64,000 bases of DNA from Ailanthus altissimus (GCA_946807835.1 OX327704.1:7564001-7628000), one strand, 5' to 3'. Positions 32,331 to 45,890 are shown, numbered from the stretch's first letter. Notes: generated by a model not told the origin, from the letters alone. Made by a program: numbers and translations.

Positions 32331-33871
32331 ATTTAAAAATTACAATGTCAACAAAATAAATTTTTTTATATCATAATATGATATTGAATCGAAAAAAATA
32401 GAATTATTCACTAAGAATGCATGACTAAATGAGTATAAGTTGTATGATTCCTTATCCAGAGCGCTTGCTTTTTTTACCTTTGCTAACATTTTAATTGGAG
32501 TCGTGCATAAACTATTATAGAGTACAGTCCATGCTTTCGTGCCTCAAGGATAAACATTAAAACTCATCTAAATTATCTACAAGATGAAGTGCAAAATATT
32601 ATATGGTTTTATTCCGATCATGTGGCATTAACAATTTATAATATACATAAAATAGACACATTTTTACTGCATTTACATCATCGTCAAATGTAACCTCACG
32701 AACCACGGATCCAAATCCCTGTAAGTCAACTCACTTCTACCCTAAAAATATTTATGTCATAATTTATCACCTAACCTACTTACTACAAGATAATCCTCCA
32801 TTCTCAAACCAGTAATCAAATAAAATTTTTGACGAGAGAATCTAATACGTCTTTTGCCTATATAAAACTATAATTTTTCATATAAATTTTTGATATGTAC
32901 ACGTTTTAATAAAATCTCATGTGCTAAAATACCTGAGAATGAAATATCTGATACATCGAAAAAAAATCACCAAAATATGTGGTTCTAAATATTTCTACCT
33001 GCCTCAAAGTCAATTTATTTTTTATATTTCGTATAACCCATAACTTCGAGTAAGTATGTACGTTCGCTCGGTAGAAATATTTTTCGGCAATTACATTGTC
33101 TTTTAAGACATTCTCCTTCCTAAAAAAATTATTAATATTGACAAAACAATAATCAACATATAATTAACTATTAAATCAAAATTTTATTACAACTAACCTA
33201 ATATTGACAAAACAATAAAAAATATTTATATAATAATTAAACAATTTAAATTATTAAATTAAATAATTATAAATAAACAAAAGCATATATTTTTAAATTA
33301 ATAAAAAAATTGGCCACGTAGCAGACGGCGACCGACTGTGTGGTGCGCGCCCAGCGGTGGCATGTGCGTCTGCACGCTTGCCACCAGAAGTGTATAGATG
33401 CACACGCCAATGTGTGTTAGGCAAAAAAAATGATTGGAATTCACCATTTCCGGCTATTTTTTATTTCACACACATTTTCAACTTATTTTTTATACTATAT
33501 CTACACATTTCTAAATATTTCTAACAATTACGTACAAAAATACTTAAAATTATAAAACTTTAAATTTAAAAAATATACTTATCAATTTTCTCCCATTTGT
33601 TTTAACTATACACTAAATATATTTTCAATCTTTAAATTTTTTGAGTGAAAACCGTGAGATGAGAGAGAGGGAGAGAGGAGTATCAATAGTGTCAGTGATT
33701 TTTTTTATTTAAAAATTTTATTTTAAAATAAAAGTAAAATAGTAAAAAAAATATTTGATTACTATTATTTAGTTAAAATAACTTAAACATTATTAAATTT
33801 GGTCAACTTGAAAATTTTCCCAAATGCCTTCCTTTGAAGCTCAAGTAAAAGTTTCTAATTTATGCCCCCAC

Positions 33872-36424
33872 TCAATTTTGGTCAACAGCAGTGAAACCTA
33901 GATCATCTACAGTGACACCACCTTTACTGCCTAACAATATACACTTAAACACAACCACCTTAAATAGTTTGTGGTCAATATCCGGTATAAGGTTAATGCC
34001 ACCATAGAAACATATGTCACTAACTATTGGGTTATTGTCCTTTGCACTTGCAATTTGCATTGTGATGCAACAACACTTATTCCACTATTTTGCGTTACCC
34101 TTTTTTTTTCACGATCTATTGTGTGAAAATGGTAGTCATTAACGATGTACCCCGATTATTTGATGACATATAAGGACTTGATCCCTGTGCTAAACACATT
34201 AAAATATCTAGAATATTCTACCCAATTCTCTAGATCATTGATACCTAAGCATCAAGAATTTTTAGATGTTAATTGGATTGGTGAAGTCACAATATAAAGT
34301 TAAATGTGAAAAAGGTAATAACAATATATATACCTTTTCCTCTAACCGTAATCTAAATGATCAATTATGTTCCTCTTGAATCATTTTTTTTCGATTGTCG
34401 AGGATATTCCTTCTTTAACCACTCCTAATGTTCAAGTTTCAAAGAATGTAAAGCTGAATGTTTGAAGAATGTTTACAACAATAGATTTAACAAATTTATG
34501 AACGTAAAGTAACGAACATAGCAAATTCTTTACTCAATATGGGCTTAATCTCTTCGAAATTATCCAAAATATAATGATGTTCTTGTGCTAATTGCATTGA
34601 CATAACTTCCCTTGTAGCTATGGGCATCTCAACTAACGGTTTCTGAACATGTCCAGCCGGTTCTCCAATAACATCAAGGTCAACCATGTATCCAGCACAA
34701 AATACAAGTGCTTCCTCGACGATCACCAATCCTTTTTGGACATTTTCGATTACGCACATACCCTTTCAACGCCTTTTATGTATCTTTCGAAAGAATACAT
34801 CCAACAGAGATTAATCGCTCGTACAACGTAACTTCATCAACTAGATGGACCGTTACATGCACTATAACATAAAAAAAAGAATGGGGAAAATATTTCTCCA
34901 TCAAACATAAGGTTAATACTATGTTAGATTGAATTTTCTCTAATTTGTTTGGGTCCACAACCATTTGCATGTAGTATTGAAAAAGGAGCAAAATCTTGTA
35001 ATGACTTATCTTATATGATTTGGTGGCTAATGGTAACAGTTGTTGCATAAGGGTATGACAATCATGTGATTTCATCCCTTACAATTTATACTCATCCTTG
35101 TTAACTATGTTTCTAAAGTTTGAAGAGTACCTTTCCGGAACCTTAACATCTTTAAGGGTTTGAACAATTTTTTTTTCTCTTCTTTACTTAAAGGTGTAGG
35201 CTGCAGAAGGCAAATATTGTCCACCATTATCAACTGAAGGTTATAACACTCCCCTAATCTTCATTAACTTCAGATATAATCTAGAACCAACCCCAATCCT
35301 TGGTCTTCCTTGACATGTTTAGTAAGGTACCATACAGATTCTCATAAACATTCTTTTGTGTATTACCTCTAATTGGTGGCGAACTAGTAAGTGTTTCCAA
35401 TATTGTAGCTAAAAAAATATTGATTTTTTTTTTCCAGTAAGTTTCATTATTACAACCATAATTTTTTTTTTCCCTTTTTAAACTTTATTTAAAGGCTAAT
35501 ATTTTTTTATGCCTTCTACCACTGTCAAAAGCTTTAATTTTTTTCTTAATTTATGATCAATAATAAGGAAACGGTGGCGATCCTTGTATAATATCTTTTT
35601 TACTATACTTAAGGCGCACGTCAACGTGTCGTCACCGCAATATGAACAAGCTTTATAGCCCTTAACCATACAACCAGAAAAGTTTCTATACGTAGGAAAG
35701 TTATTTATTGTCCACATAATACACTCTTAAGTTGAAAACTCTTTCTTGTAAAAACCATATGCTTTACATCCATCAATCTAAAAAAATTTCAAATCATCAA
35801 CTAAAGTAGCCAGATACATATCATTGTTGTTACTAAGCTATTTTAGATCAGATATCAACAATGACGACATCAAATATTCTTTGCTCATATATAACCAAGG
35901 TGGCAAGTTGTATAGTGCCAAAACAACTGGCCAATAAGTATATGTACTATTAAGCGTGTTATGTGGATTGGTACCATCAACTGATAAAGCTAATCTAACA
36001 TTTCTAGGCTCACATGCAAAGTTTGGCCACATGTCATCCACTAACTTCCAAGTTTGAGAATTAGCTGAATGATATAGCTTGCCATCTCTAACCTTATCAT
36101 ATGCATGCAAAGTAAGATATCTAGAGGTTCTTTCAGATTGAAACATTCTTTTCAACTAGGAATGATGCAAAAATACCTCAATACCTTCGCAAAAAGCGCA
36201 TTCTCTTTTCCCCTTTTTTTATCACTCTTTCTACTCCATCTTGATGTCCCGCAACAAGAACATCTACTCAAGTCCTTATATTCATTTATGTAAAGTATGA
36301 AGTCTCTTGGATATATATCAATTCTCATATATTCTAAACCTAAGGCACTCATAACCTCTTTTTCCTCATACATTGATGAAGGCATCTCATTATTTTTCAG
36401 TAAAACATCAACTAAATGTCTCAA
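33872..36424 (-). pseudogene. CACTA TnpD-type transposase
   Basis: Minus strand, in order: SCCGTSRW (the C-x2-C of the N-terminal motif) and KVLRYFCIIPS; NVRLALSVDGTNPHNTLNST and WPVVLALYNLPPW, the Transposase_21 signature; TINDFP-like WTINNFPTYRNFSG, ACSYCGDDT and RFL; MKSHDCHTLMQQLLP and LMEKYFPHSFFYVIVHVTVHL (DUF4218); LVIVEEALVFCAGY; and SAKDNNPIVSDICFYGGIN, FKVVVFKC, DDLGFTAV near the end. At least five frame breaks separate these blocks, all in correct order. It is truncated near the MULE border. Confidence 0.85.
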
Positions 36425-36692
36425 AAGGACTGAACAATGTTTCCCTTTTTAAGTTATAAAATTTCTTTAAACCAATAAGTTTAGTGTTTTTTTGTTACCA
36501 AGTCATAATGGCTTTTCAACATCTTTGAGAAAGTGTGTAAGTGTGTTAGGATCTGTGTCATGATGAATAGAGGCATCATGCATGGAGGCATCATGCACCA
36601 TGTCTTAAGTAGTAGAAATGTCTATATGGAAAAAGTGATTGCAACTTCTTTTCCCAACACAACTTTTCTGCTTTAGATGCTCTACTTAGGTC
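36425..36692. other. Spacer between CACTA transposase and LTR
   Basis: No gene seen. A small direct repeat of GAGGCATCATGCA lies at 36569-36596. Confidence 0.45.
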
Positions 36693-38106
36693 TGTTGGTT
36701 AGTAAATTAAAAAAAAAAATTTGTTTATAAAAATAAATACTGCGAAAGTTAGATTGTCTTGTTTATAATTACATGTATAGGGATAGAAAATTACCTTAAT
36801 TCCTCGCTATGTCAAATATTGAATTGACTGGCTGCAATCTTCTCTACTATCCTCAATCTTCAAACTCAACGTGTGTGGGCACGTGGATCTTTCTTAATCT
36901 CTAAAAACACTAATACTCAAATTTGAGAGAATGATATTAATTAAATTCTTTTCCCACCTAAGAATACATAAAAAGAATTTTTTTTCTCTCTATGGTTGTT
37001 CTGTACTTTACAACTCTATACTTCTCATATATATAGGAATCTCCCTTGGGTATTTAGAATTTGATTAAGATTAAAAAAATTAGAGTTCAATTAAGATTTG
37101 AGCTAATAGAGGGACTGTAAGACCCATGTGCTTCCTAGCTCTAACTTAAAAGCCCTAGTTCTTATTATCTCATAATACACCAATTCTTTTAAGTTAACCA
37201 TAGGCTATTCCACTAAAAGCCAAGGGCTATACTCTAATAACCCATGTTATAAAGTGAAAGTCCATTTAATTAAAGTAGGCTTGATTTTTAGACCAATAAT
37301 AACCACTTAATTGACCTTCTAATTGATGTCCATAATTAAAGTTAGGCCATGAAAAAAATGTCTTGCCTCTTTAATTACTTATTTGCCCCTAAGTCACTGA
37401 ATGCTCTAATGATCACTTTTAATATGTCTATATTTGTAAATAAATTTACAAATAAATACTATTATTCAATAAATAATTTATTGAATAAACTATGACCATA
37501 GATTCTAATGTTCAAGTACTGTAAACAACTTAGGTGGACATTAATTATTAGATTCCATCTTGTAGATATATATTCCTATGACCCATAAAATTATATCTCC
37601 AAGCTATCGAGGTTTTGACTGTTTATTTGGATCTCACTCCTTGATAACTCAAAAGATATAATGCATGAATGTAAGTTCATTACCTGCTCATTATTAAGAT
37701 CAATTAAACTTATTAAAGTTTTTGTGAATTAAGATCTATGACATTTAGTTAATCAGATCGAATTCACAGTAGCCCCATTCAATGTAACATATACACTAGT
37801 TTTTCTACTCGAATTCTCTACTTCAATAATCGAGGCAAATCATTCACTATAAGAAGCAGAAAAACTACAACCTTACATAATGAAATGCCTTTTTTCATTA
37901 ATGGTTGTAAACTATATTTAATTTGTAAAGAACTTATGATCTATACCCTCTGTATTAGCATCGTATGCCTAATACATAGATCACATACTTTATAAATATG
38001 GGCTCATCAATATATGCTCAATTATATATATAAATAAACTTTATTAATCTAATAAAATATTAATACACATCCTTTACGGGCATAAAATAACATAAAATGT
38101 CAAACA
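36693..38106 (-). repeat. LTR of an unassigned retroelement (~1.41 kb), copy 1
   Basis: Plus-strand ends are TGTTGGTTAG and GTCAAACA. It is repeated at 46553-47472 (for example TAATAACCACTTA(A/G)TTGACC, AATTGATGTCCATAATTAAA, TTTGTAAATAAATTTACAAA). On the minus strand a TATATATATGAGAAG box lies near 37035 and a purine tract GGCATAGGGGGGAT directly precedes the LTR at 38107-38120, so this is the 3' LTR of a minus-strand element. No target duplication found. Confidence 0.7.
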
Positions 38107-39049
38107 ATCCCCCCTATGCCAAGTCTAAATTTTATATTTCTCATCCATACCCTTAATTATGAAGTATTCTTCAACAATACTAGTGGTTTGGAACCTCATA
38201 TTGCGACACCGTTTGCAAAGACATCTTCACGCTCTACTATTATTGGAGTGGTTGATTGCAAAATCTGAAGAAAAAAACTTCAACATCTATTTCATGCTCA
38301 TCAGATCTTCTATCCACTAGACACCCAATTTTTATCCATGTTCACAATTCAAACTCCAAGTAGCTTGAAATAATTTTGTAAAAGATAAGTTTTAGTTATC
38401 CTATCATTTTATGTACATTACAAATAACATATCATTTTATTAAATTATAAATGTCACATTATGACTTCATTTAAAAAATATATTTTCTATTACTTTTTAA
38501 CTAATTCACTTTTGTTAAATCAAGTATATTTTATATAAAAAGAGTAATACCAAACTTTCAATGACAAAATGAGAAGCTTTGTAGTTTTCTCTGAAAAACC
38601 TAGCCGCCCACCAACTTCCCTAACCCTAGTCGCCACCCTTGCCTCTTCTATCTCCACTAGGGAAAGGGACTTTAAGCCCTCTCTCTGGTGGACATATAAA
38701 TCCTGCTTTGTTCTTTTTGTTTTTTCTTTTTTTTCCCACATATTTTTTCCCTTTTCTTGGTTTTGCATTCACCAGACTCCGATTGCCACTCGCATCTCCA
38801 TTGAATTTCGTCTGCCATGAATTCATACCCACCTCCTTTGGTCTCTCATCTCCATTGAAGTTTGGCTGCCACTGCCATGCTCATAAAGGGGTTGGATCTC
38901 CTCGATCGCCATGCTCTCTTTTGTAGCTACTAGTCACCGCTTTGTGTGAGCAACCTCACCGTCATCCTGTGCAAGATTGCTCTGATCTAATAGACCAGCA
39001 ACCCTCCAGGACATTCAAGCTTCTTCACAATTGACCTATGTAAGCAACT
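38107..39049. other. Internal 3' remnant and a GC-richer unclassified segment
   Basis: 38107-38520 follows the purine tract and is probably the 3' untranslated part of the element owning the LTR. 38569-38960 is unusually C-rich (CCTAGCCGCCCACCAACTTC, CCATTGAA repeats) with overlapping frames on both strands; it resembles leader sequence of a LINE or an exon relic, but no protein was recognised. Confidence 0.35.
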
Positions 39050-40187
39050 GATGTGCGAATTATAGCTAAGCGTAAGTGCCTGCTATCGTATCAAGTAATA
39101 TAAATATGAAGTCAAGCATCGTTCTCATAAAGACTTATTTAATCTTCTTCCTTCAATCAAGTAGTAAAATTAATCCTACTTAACTTTTATCCAGATAAAT
39201 CAAAGATGAATTTTATCTAACTAATCTAATATGAACAAGTCTAATCATGACATACATGCCATCTAGGTATATGTCTATTCTACATAGAACTCATAATTGT
39301 TATCTTATAATCATATATCAAACTATCTTAGGCTAAACAGAAATTCTTTTTTCGAGTTCATTATGGTTCTTTGAACAATCATCACATTGGTCAAATATAA
39401 AGAGTATTAAACATAAGATATAATGAATCAGTTTAATCTATTAAGTTCTTAAACTAAGAGAGTTAATAAAATCCAACTACATATTAGGTTTAAAAGTCTA
39501 ACCCTAGATCAAAAGAGTTTAGTTTATAATGAATCAAAGAGTATCAAAGTAATTAATGAAAAACATCATTAACAAGGAAATAATAACAAGATAAGATGAG
39601 AAAAAACACAAAGAGACACCTTAGATTTCTTTTTTCTTTCTCTTGGCTTGATTACACATATCTTGATCTTTAATCTTCAATTCTTCACTTTAATCTCTTA
39701 TTTTTGTGTTGTATTTTTGTTTGCCTTATGTTGCCTTTAATATTTTTATGTGTTAAGCTAAGAAAAATTGTGTTTTTATAGGTCTTCATAACCCTAAGGA
39801 CGTGTGGCTTAGAATTCAAGTTGTATTATGAGTCTTGAGATAGGGTTTCTTTAGTTGTACGGGTGCTGAGGTGCTGAGTGGTAACCACCTCGGCATTCAA
39901 ACCTAGAAAATGACAAGGTACAAAAACTGGCTAGGCACTGCGACACTTAGCTCTCTACCTCGAGCACCGCGATGCTCGCCCATAGGTGTTGCGGTGTTGG
40001 CCCTATTTTTTTGGCACTTTTGTTTCCATCTATTTTGCACCTGAATTTTCCAATATTTTCACGTCGTGATTTGCAAACTATATTTGATCAAAAACCTCAA
40101 ATAAATAGGTAAATGCTTATGATTTATAGCAAAATCTAAGTTTGAGATGATGAAAATTAATATTTTATATAAGCCTCTATCAAAAAC
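39049..40187 (-). repeat. Athila-like LTR (minus) with adjacent purine tract
   Basis: Plus-strand ends TGATGTGCGAATTATAGC and GCCTCTATCA. Directly to the right the minus strand reads AAGTTTGGGGGTTTT, the purine tract that typically precedes Athila 3' LTRs. The left end (TGTGCGAATTATAGC...AAGTAATATAAATAT) resembles the Athila-like ends at 10377 and 59477 in style. A GC-rich GCACCGCGATGCTCG tract lies near 39965. No partner LTR was found. Confidence 0.6.
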
Positions 40188-41205
40188 CCCCAAACTTAAA
40201 CCTTTACTCGTCCTCCAGTAAAACAAAAACAAACACTCATAATTTTTTCCGACTCTAAATAATATGAAAACTTAAAACTAAAAACAATCTTAAGTTGATT
40301 AGATAATCATAATTATTATCTCAAAGGCTATTGAAATGATACAAGTCTTTCTAGAAACTAATATACAACTCTTAATAATTCATAATATTATTCATCAAGT
40401 TCTTTATTCTCCTCTAAAATTGACCACTTTTGTGTGTGTGCGATAAGCAAGTAAATAATCTAATGATACATAGATTTACTCAACAGCTTAAAATAATATA
40501 GAAAGGGGATGTCTCAGCATATTTTAATTTGTAATATCATTACCATAAGTTTGCTTTTAATATTAGTCTCCACTAATGTAGAAAGATATATGTCTAGGGA
40601 TCTATTTACGACTTTAATTAGCTTGTAATAACAAGTTAAGATTAAGGTGGAATATATATATATATTAGATGTTGATTAATTAATAGTGCATGCATATGGG
40701 GTGTGTTCATCATACAAAATATACATATCTCATACATATATATGCACAGGGAAATTATAAAACTTTATAATGAACATAATTATTACATATTAATCAAATT
40801 AATAATAAAATTAAGAATTAACCTTTGAAGCCTTTGGATTAAAATTCTTGAAGCCCACTTTAAATGCAAACTTTGATCAATCCTAGCAATCAACAAGGGT
40901 GAGTTTTATTGTCTAGAATAACAGTATGTTAATATAGCAATCAATTTAACTCTTAAACTTAACTCAAAATTAAACTCTTTAACTTAGTTAAATTTGTTAT
41001 TTATTCAACTCTTGATAGACGCACGTAGTATGATACCAACATAGGTAATAATAGTGGCTACATAAACATAAAGCAGGACCTAACAAAGCAACAAAATCGT
41101 GAATAACCACTATATGGAGATCCTACTCCTATGAGTTGGTGGGATGACATTGAAGAGGATGAAGCTCATTGGATAAATAAAGATAGTGATGATGACAATC
41201 AAATG
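40188..41205. other. Internal remnant and LTR scraps
   Basis: 40188-40640 looks like the untranslated 3' part of the Athila-like element. 40640-41000 has similarity, on the minus strand, to the 3' ends of the 2 kb solo LTRs (GCATGCATATGGGGTGTG, ATTAATCAAATTAATA). A frame at about 41107-41222 reads PTPMSWWDDIEEDEAHW and ends KR; it looks like a protein C-terminus but was not identified. Confidence 0.3.
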
Positions 41206-42490
41206 CAAAATGATAAACGATAAGGGCATATTTATCATTTATTTTTTTATTTTTATCTTGATATTTTATTATTTTATGAGAATAAAATAAGAAAATCAGT
41301 GTTGGAACAGTGATCAAAATAAGAAAATAAAAAAAAATCTATTTAAGTAGTAGTTCATCGCCCCAGCACTGGCCATCCACCGCTCCAGCGATAGCTCGTC
41401 GCTCCAACGCTAGTCCTCTACCGCTCTAGCGATCTGGCCTTTTGAACATAGTGCCTCAGCGACAGCATGATAGCGCCCCAGCGACAAAGCGATTTTTGAC
41501 CCGACAAGAATTAAGGTTTTCAAGCTCGGATCAGTCTCTATAAAAGGCCACTCATCCCCAGCCTTTAGAGATCATCCAAAGACTCACAACACGAGTCTTA
41601 GAGAGTAATTGGAGCATAATTGATGCATCCATAGAGATAAATTCAAGGTGTTCTTCAGCATCAAGAGTTCCTTAGCGCAATCAAGAGCAATTTGATGTCT
41701 ATATCGGTTTACTATTGATTGTATCATATTTTCTTGTTATTTTTGTCGCTATTCTCTTGTAGCCATGAACTAAATTTTCTTTATAGGGTTAATACTTGAA
41801 CTCAATAAATGCGCTTAATTGCCATATCTTTTAATATTTAATAAACTTAGTTCTTTGTTATTCAAATTACTTGTTCTTAATGTTTCAATATATTTATCCA
41901 ATATATAGTGAATAAATTAATATTTTGATAAAATCAAGAGAAGAATCATTATATTTAAACCTAGGTAATTCGATGCATGATTGTAGAGTAACATTCAATG
42001 TTACATATGCAAATTAGGATAGGAATAGACTTAATTGGCATGTATGATCAATAAAACTTGTTCTTAATGAATCTTAATTTATTAAATACCATAGGAATAT
42101 AAGTTTTTGGTAAATTAAGGTATACTTACATTACCTTGAGAGAGGCATGTGAATACATTAGTGTCTTAATCAATAATAAGAACTAAGAAAATTAAATATT
42201 AGATGATTAACCTTTAGAAAAATATATTAAGGGATGGTATTAACCCTAAATTTTCTCTATATTGCTATTTTTCATAACTCTTTACATTGTGTTCTTGTTT
42301 TTTTATTTTCTAAATTTATTCTTAGATTTTTATTTTTTTTGAATAATTACTAGAAAGACATAATTTTAACACTTTGTTAAAAAGAAGAAATTATCTATGT
42401 GGGTTAGACATTCGACTCTTTTGTCCCTTTATTACTTGCATGCGATATTATATACTTGCTCTCAATTTTAAGATATAGAAATAATGCATC
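41206..42490 (+). repeat. Athila-like LTR fragment (plus)
   Basis: A GC-rich tract at 41360-41500 (CAGCACTGG, CGCTCCAGCGAT, CGCCCCAGCGAC) precedes a TATA box CTCTATAAAAGGCC at 41539, then long AT-rich R-U5-like sequence ending AATGCATCA at 42490. The layout matches the Athila-like LTRs elsewhere here. No primer-binding site follows and the left edge is uncertain. Confidence 0.45.
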
Positions 42491-42511
42491 AATAAAGCAT
42501 CCGGTCCTGAG

Positions 42512-44470
42512 GTGAGGGGTGAAAATAAGCTAGACATTGATAGTGATAAAGCACATGAAGACGATGACATATTATCAAACTATGAGTTAGATGATAGAGA
42601 TGTTGCTATTTTTTCATCTTCAAGAGATAATACTTCTGTAAGTAGTAATAAGCCCTGTAAGGAGAAAATGGTTCACATAAAGAAAGATAAAAGTTGGACA
42701 TGAATTTGAGAGTGCGATTAAGTTTAGAGAGGCCATTAAAAAGTTTGTAACTAATAAGGGATTTGAGTTTGATAGATTAAAAAATTAGAAGATGAGATTA
42801 AGGGCTAGGTGTGCATGGTCGGGATGTATATGGTGCATCTATCTTACACAATTTAAGAGTGGAACTACCTTTAAGATTTAATGATTAATCGATGAACATA
42901 CTTGTGATAGGGTTTCCAAAACTAAAAAAGCTACTATAACTTGGATTGCCTCTATATTTCAAAATAGGTTGAAATATAACCCATGACTACCATTAAAAGC
43001 AATAAGTTATGAGCTTAAAGAGAAATATGGAGTGCACTATCATAAGAAAAAAAAATTAAAAGGGAAAATAAATTGGCTAAAGAATAGAACAATAGGAATC
43101 ATACAACATCTTATCAAAGGCTTAGAGATTATGTTTCCATACTTAAGCAGGCAAACCCAAATGTCCTTGTGAAGTTGAAATGTATTATTGGTGTTGATAA
43201 TGAACATATGAAATTCCAAAAATTTATGATGAGCTTTCCTGGACTCAAAGATAACTTTGTCAAGGGTTATAGATGGTTTATTAGTCTAAATGAGTGTTAT
43301 CCAAAAGGGATGTATATGGTGTATTGTTATTAGTAATATCTTTAGATACTAATTGTGATGTTTTTTCAATTATTGTGGCTATTATTGACTGTGGGTGCTC
43401 AGAATTATAGAAGTAGTTTCTTCAAATATTAGGTGACTGGCTTAATATGGAGGACCAAAAGTTTGTGACATTTATGACAAATAGGAAAAAGTGTATTCTT
43501 TTTGGCTTAATAAATCATTGGCCTAGTGTAATTCGTATATATTATGCTTGACATATATTTGCAAAACTAAGAGGGCAATAGCCAAAAGAGGTGTATAGCT
43601 TTTTATTATGAGGTAGCAAGGTCAACAAAAGAAGTAATCCAAAAGAATAATATGGGCAATATCAAATCTAAAAAAGAGATTGTATATGATTACTTGGCAA
43701 AAATTGAGAAGAATCAATAGGCTAAACATGCATTCGACACAGATATTAAGTATGACCACGTGACAAATAATATGATGGAATCCTATAATGGATGGTTGAG
43801 GGACCACAAATTTGGACCATTATTACGTTTGATGGAATTTATAAGAATAAAAGTGAAGAGATGATTGACAAATGACTGACAGTTACCAAGTAGTTGAAAG
43901 GTAAACTTCCTTTAAATATCAAGAAAATGTTTGATATTATGAAATAGGAAGATAGATATGTGAAGGTTCTTACTGCTAGTGACTATGAGTTTAAAGTAAT
44001 TGACGAGGAGAGCCATGAAACCTATGTAGTATACTTGCAAATGAGAACTTGTGATTATGGTGCATTCCAAACTAGTGGCATGCCTTGTAAACATGTGATG
44101 CCAAGCATTGTAACAAGGCATAAGGATGCAGTTGACTCGTAGACCCACACTTGGCTGTAGAAGTATATCTCAACACATATTCTTACGTGATACTCCCTTT
44201 TTTTCTCTCAAACATCCTGGCCAAAAATTGAAGGTCCTAAAATCTTTCCTTTTAATAAGAAATTACAAGTTAAGAGGCCAAAAAGGACAAGAAGAAAATA
44301 ACTAAATAAAATTGTTGGAAAGAAGAAGGCACATGAAATGAATAGAAATGAGAAGGAAACTTTGAGATGCAAAAATTGTAAGCCATTTGGGCATAATAAG
44401 AGGAAATACAAAAATGCACCTGATGAAGGATATGCTATGCCACCATCTCCATTCGGACAAAAACCCAAGT
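42512..44470 (+). pseudogene. MULE transposase (MuDR-type) with SWIM and zinc-knuckle relics
   Basis: Order: acidic N-terminus (42512-42700); MuDR-type DNA-binding domain HEFESAIKFREAIKKFV, RARCAWSGCIWCIYL, EHTCDR; LKEKYGVHY; the catalytic region with DISK-like wording now broken (FFKYLGDWL-like at 43415, NYMTNRKKCILF near 43460); MESYNGWLRD-like at 43770; WxxVLTASDYEFKVIDEESH; a SWIM finger CDYGAFQTSGMPCKH at 44049-44095 (first Cys pair reduced, C-x-H intact); and CKNCKPFGHNKRKYKNAP, a CCHC knuckle with the last Cys changed to Tyr. Many stops. It differs from the MULE at 28-30 kb. Confidence 0.8.
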
Positions 44471-45890
44471 TATATCTTATTTTTATTTTAATGTGTTATA
44501 ATGTTTAGTCAAGATTGAGAGACTTTAGTTAATTTAACTACTTATATCCCTTTTTTTAAAAGAAAAAAAATATATATAATAGAACCATTGCCTTCAAGGT
44601 TAATTGCACTTGCAAAAAATTCACGCAGACATGTAAGGCCTCTAGGTTCTATTATATCAACACTTGTTGGTCCCTTTTTAAGTCACCAAAATCAAATATT
44701 GTGATAATTTTAAGGTGAAGGTTACATTACTTTCAATTTATTTATTATTATGCTTAATTTACATTCAATATATTTAAATTTTATGTTCTTATCTTTGCAT
44801 CACCATCAACTTGTTGTGAATTCTTGAAGTCTTTTTTTTTTAAATATTAAAAGTTAATAAGTACATGTTGCCATGGTTGAAGCACTTTGTGATGTTTTTC
44901 ATTTTGCGGATGCTTGTTTATAAATATTGCTACATTTACAAATTGGTGTTTGTTATGAAATAAACCTTTGTTACAAAGTTAATTTGCCTTCTTTTTAAAA
45001 TGTTAAATCTTTTTGTGGACGAGTACTTGTCTCTTATGAAAACAGTACTGTTTCGTTTTATTCATTTGTTGCAAAAAAAAAAACTCCAGAAATTCTAATT
45101 ACAATCCTAAAGTAAAACTACAAGTCTTACCATTCAAATTGGGTTGCCAAATGAAAAATAAAAAAAAAATCAAGTTGTATTCAATAATAGTGATATTTGT
45201 CTCTAAATTTAATCAGGCTTCCATTCAAAATTTTAGGCCTTCATATAGTGAAAATTAATGAAATTTATACAAGTTCAATTTTTTATTAAACAAATCAAGA
45301 GCTGAACAACATTATAGAAGTTATAGCATTAAAAGGTATTTTCATAATTTTTCCGCTTTAGTGTAGGCATTGCATTAAAAGAAATAAAAAGCTAATATAA
45401 TGTCTCTGACTTTTGGAATTAAATTATTTAATCTTTTTTTCACTTAGTACCTTTTAATGCAGTAAATCATGCTTATATTGAGGTGGCAATGGGGCAACTT
45501 AAATATGAGGGTTACAATCCCCATTTTCAAATTTAAATAGTATGAAATTTTTTTATTTATTTTATATTTGATATACATAATTTAAGTTTGAGGTAGAAGA
45601 TTTTTAATGGAGATGGAGATTTTTATAGATACTCCATACTTATTTTTTTTAATTTTTAAATATTTTTTTATTTATATCAATTTAATTTTGTGAAATAGTC
45701 TTTCACCCCGTACAAATTAAAATTATAAACAACAAATAAAAATATAAATTACATCGAGTTTTTAAGTTTTTATCTACTAATTTTAAAAATTAATAACATG
45801 AATTAAAATCAAAAAATCACAAAAATTAATGATTTTTCTAACTTTGGCGTCTAATTCATCAAGCTTATTTATAATCTAAACATTAAGTCT
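44471..45890. other. Spacer, AT-rich
   Basis: No coding signal or repeat pair recognised; may include the 3' terminal part of the MULE. Confidence 0.4.

Larger units (their letters stand above)
27000..33821. mobile_element. MULE with transposase (+) and ULP1-like gene (-), KAONASHI/CUMULE type
   Basis: A Mutator-like transposase relic on the plus strand (28330-29740) faces a ULP1-protease gene on the minus strand (32330-30230). MULEs pairing these two genes are known from Arabidopsis (KAONASHI) and melon (CUMULE). The outer AT-rich regions look like inverted repeats: ACCAAAATCAAATATTTTAA near 27030 against the reverse complement of 33760-33815 (GACCAAATTTAATAATGTTT), both followed by AACTAAATA. 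Both ends carry GC-rich islands. The exact borders and target duplication were not resolved. Confidence 0.65.
26339..36600 (-). mobile_element. CACTA (En/Spm) element remnant split by a MULE
   Basis: On the minus strand a TnpD-type transposase (36424-33872) is followed, beyond a ~6.8 kb MULE, by a coding tail near 26960-26820 and a TnpA-like (Transposase_24-type) fragment at 26560-26339. This is the usual CACTA gene order, so I infer one element cut by the MULE. CACTA termini were not found: the left side meets the broken copia LTR at 26338 and the right side approaches the LTR at 36693. Confidence 0.6.

Noticed and set aside
38520..38832. Minus-strand frames with Lys-rich product
   Set aside because: Overlap plus-strand frames in the C-rich segment; no recognisable domain or splice structure.
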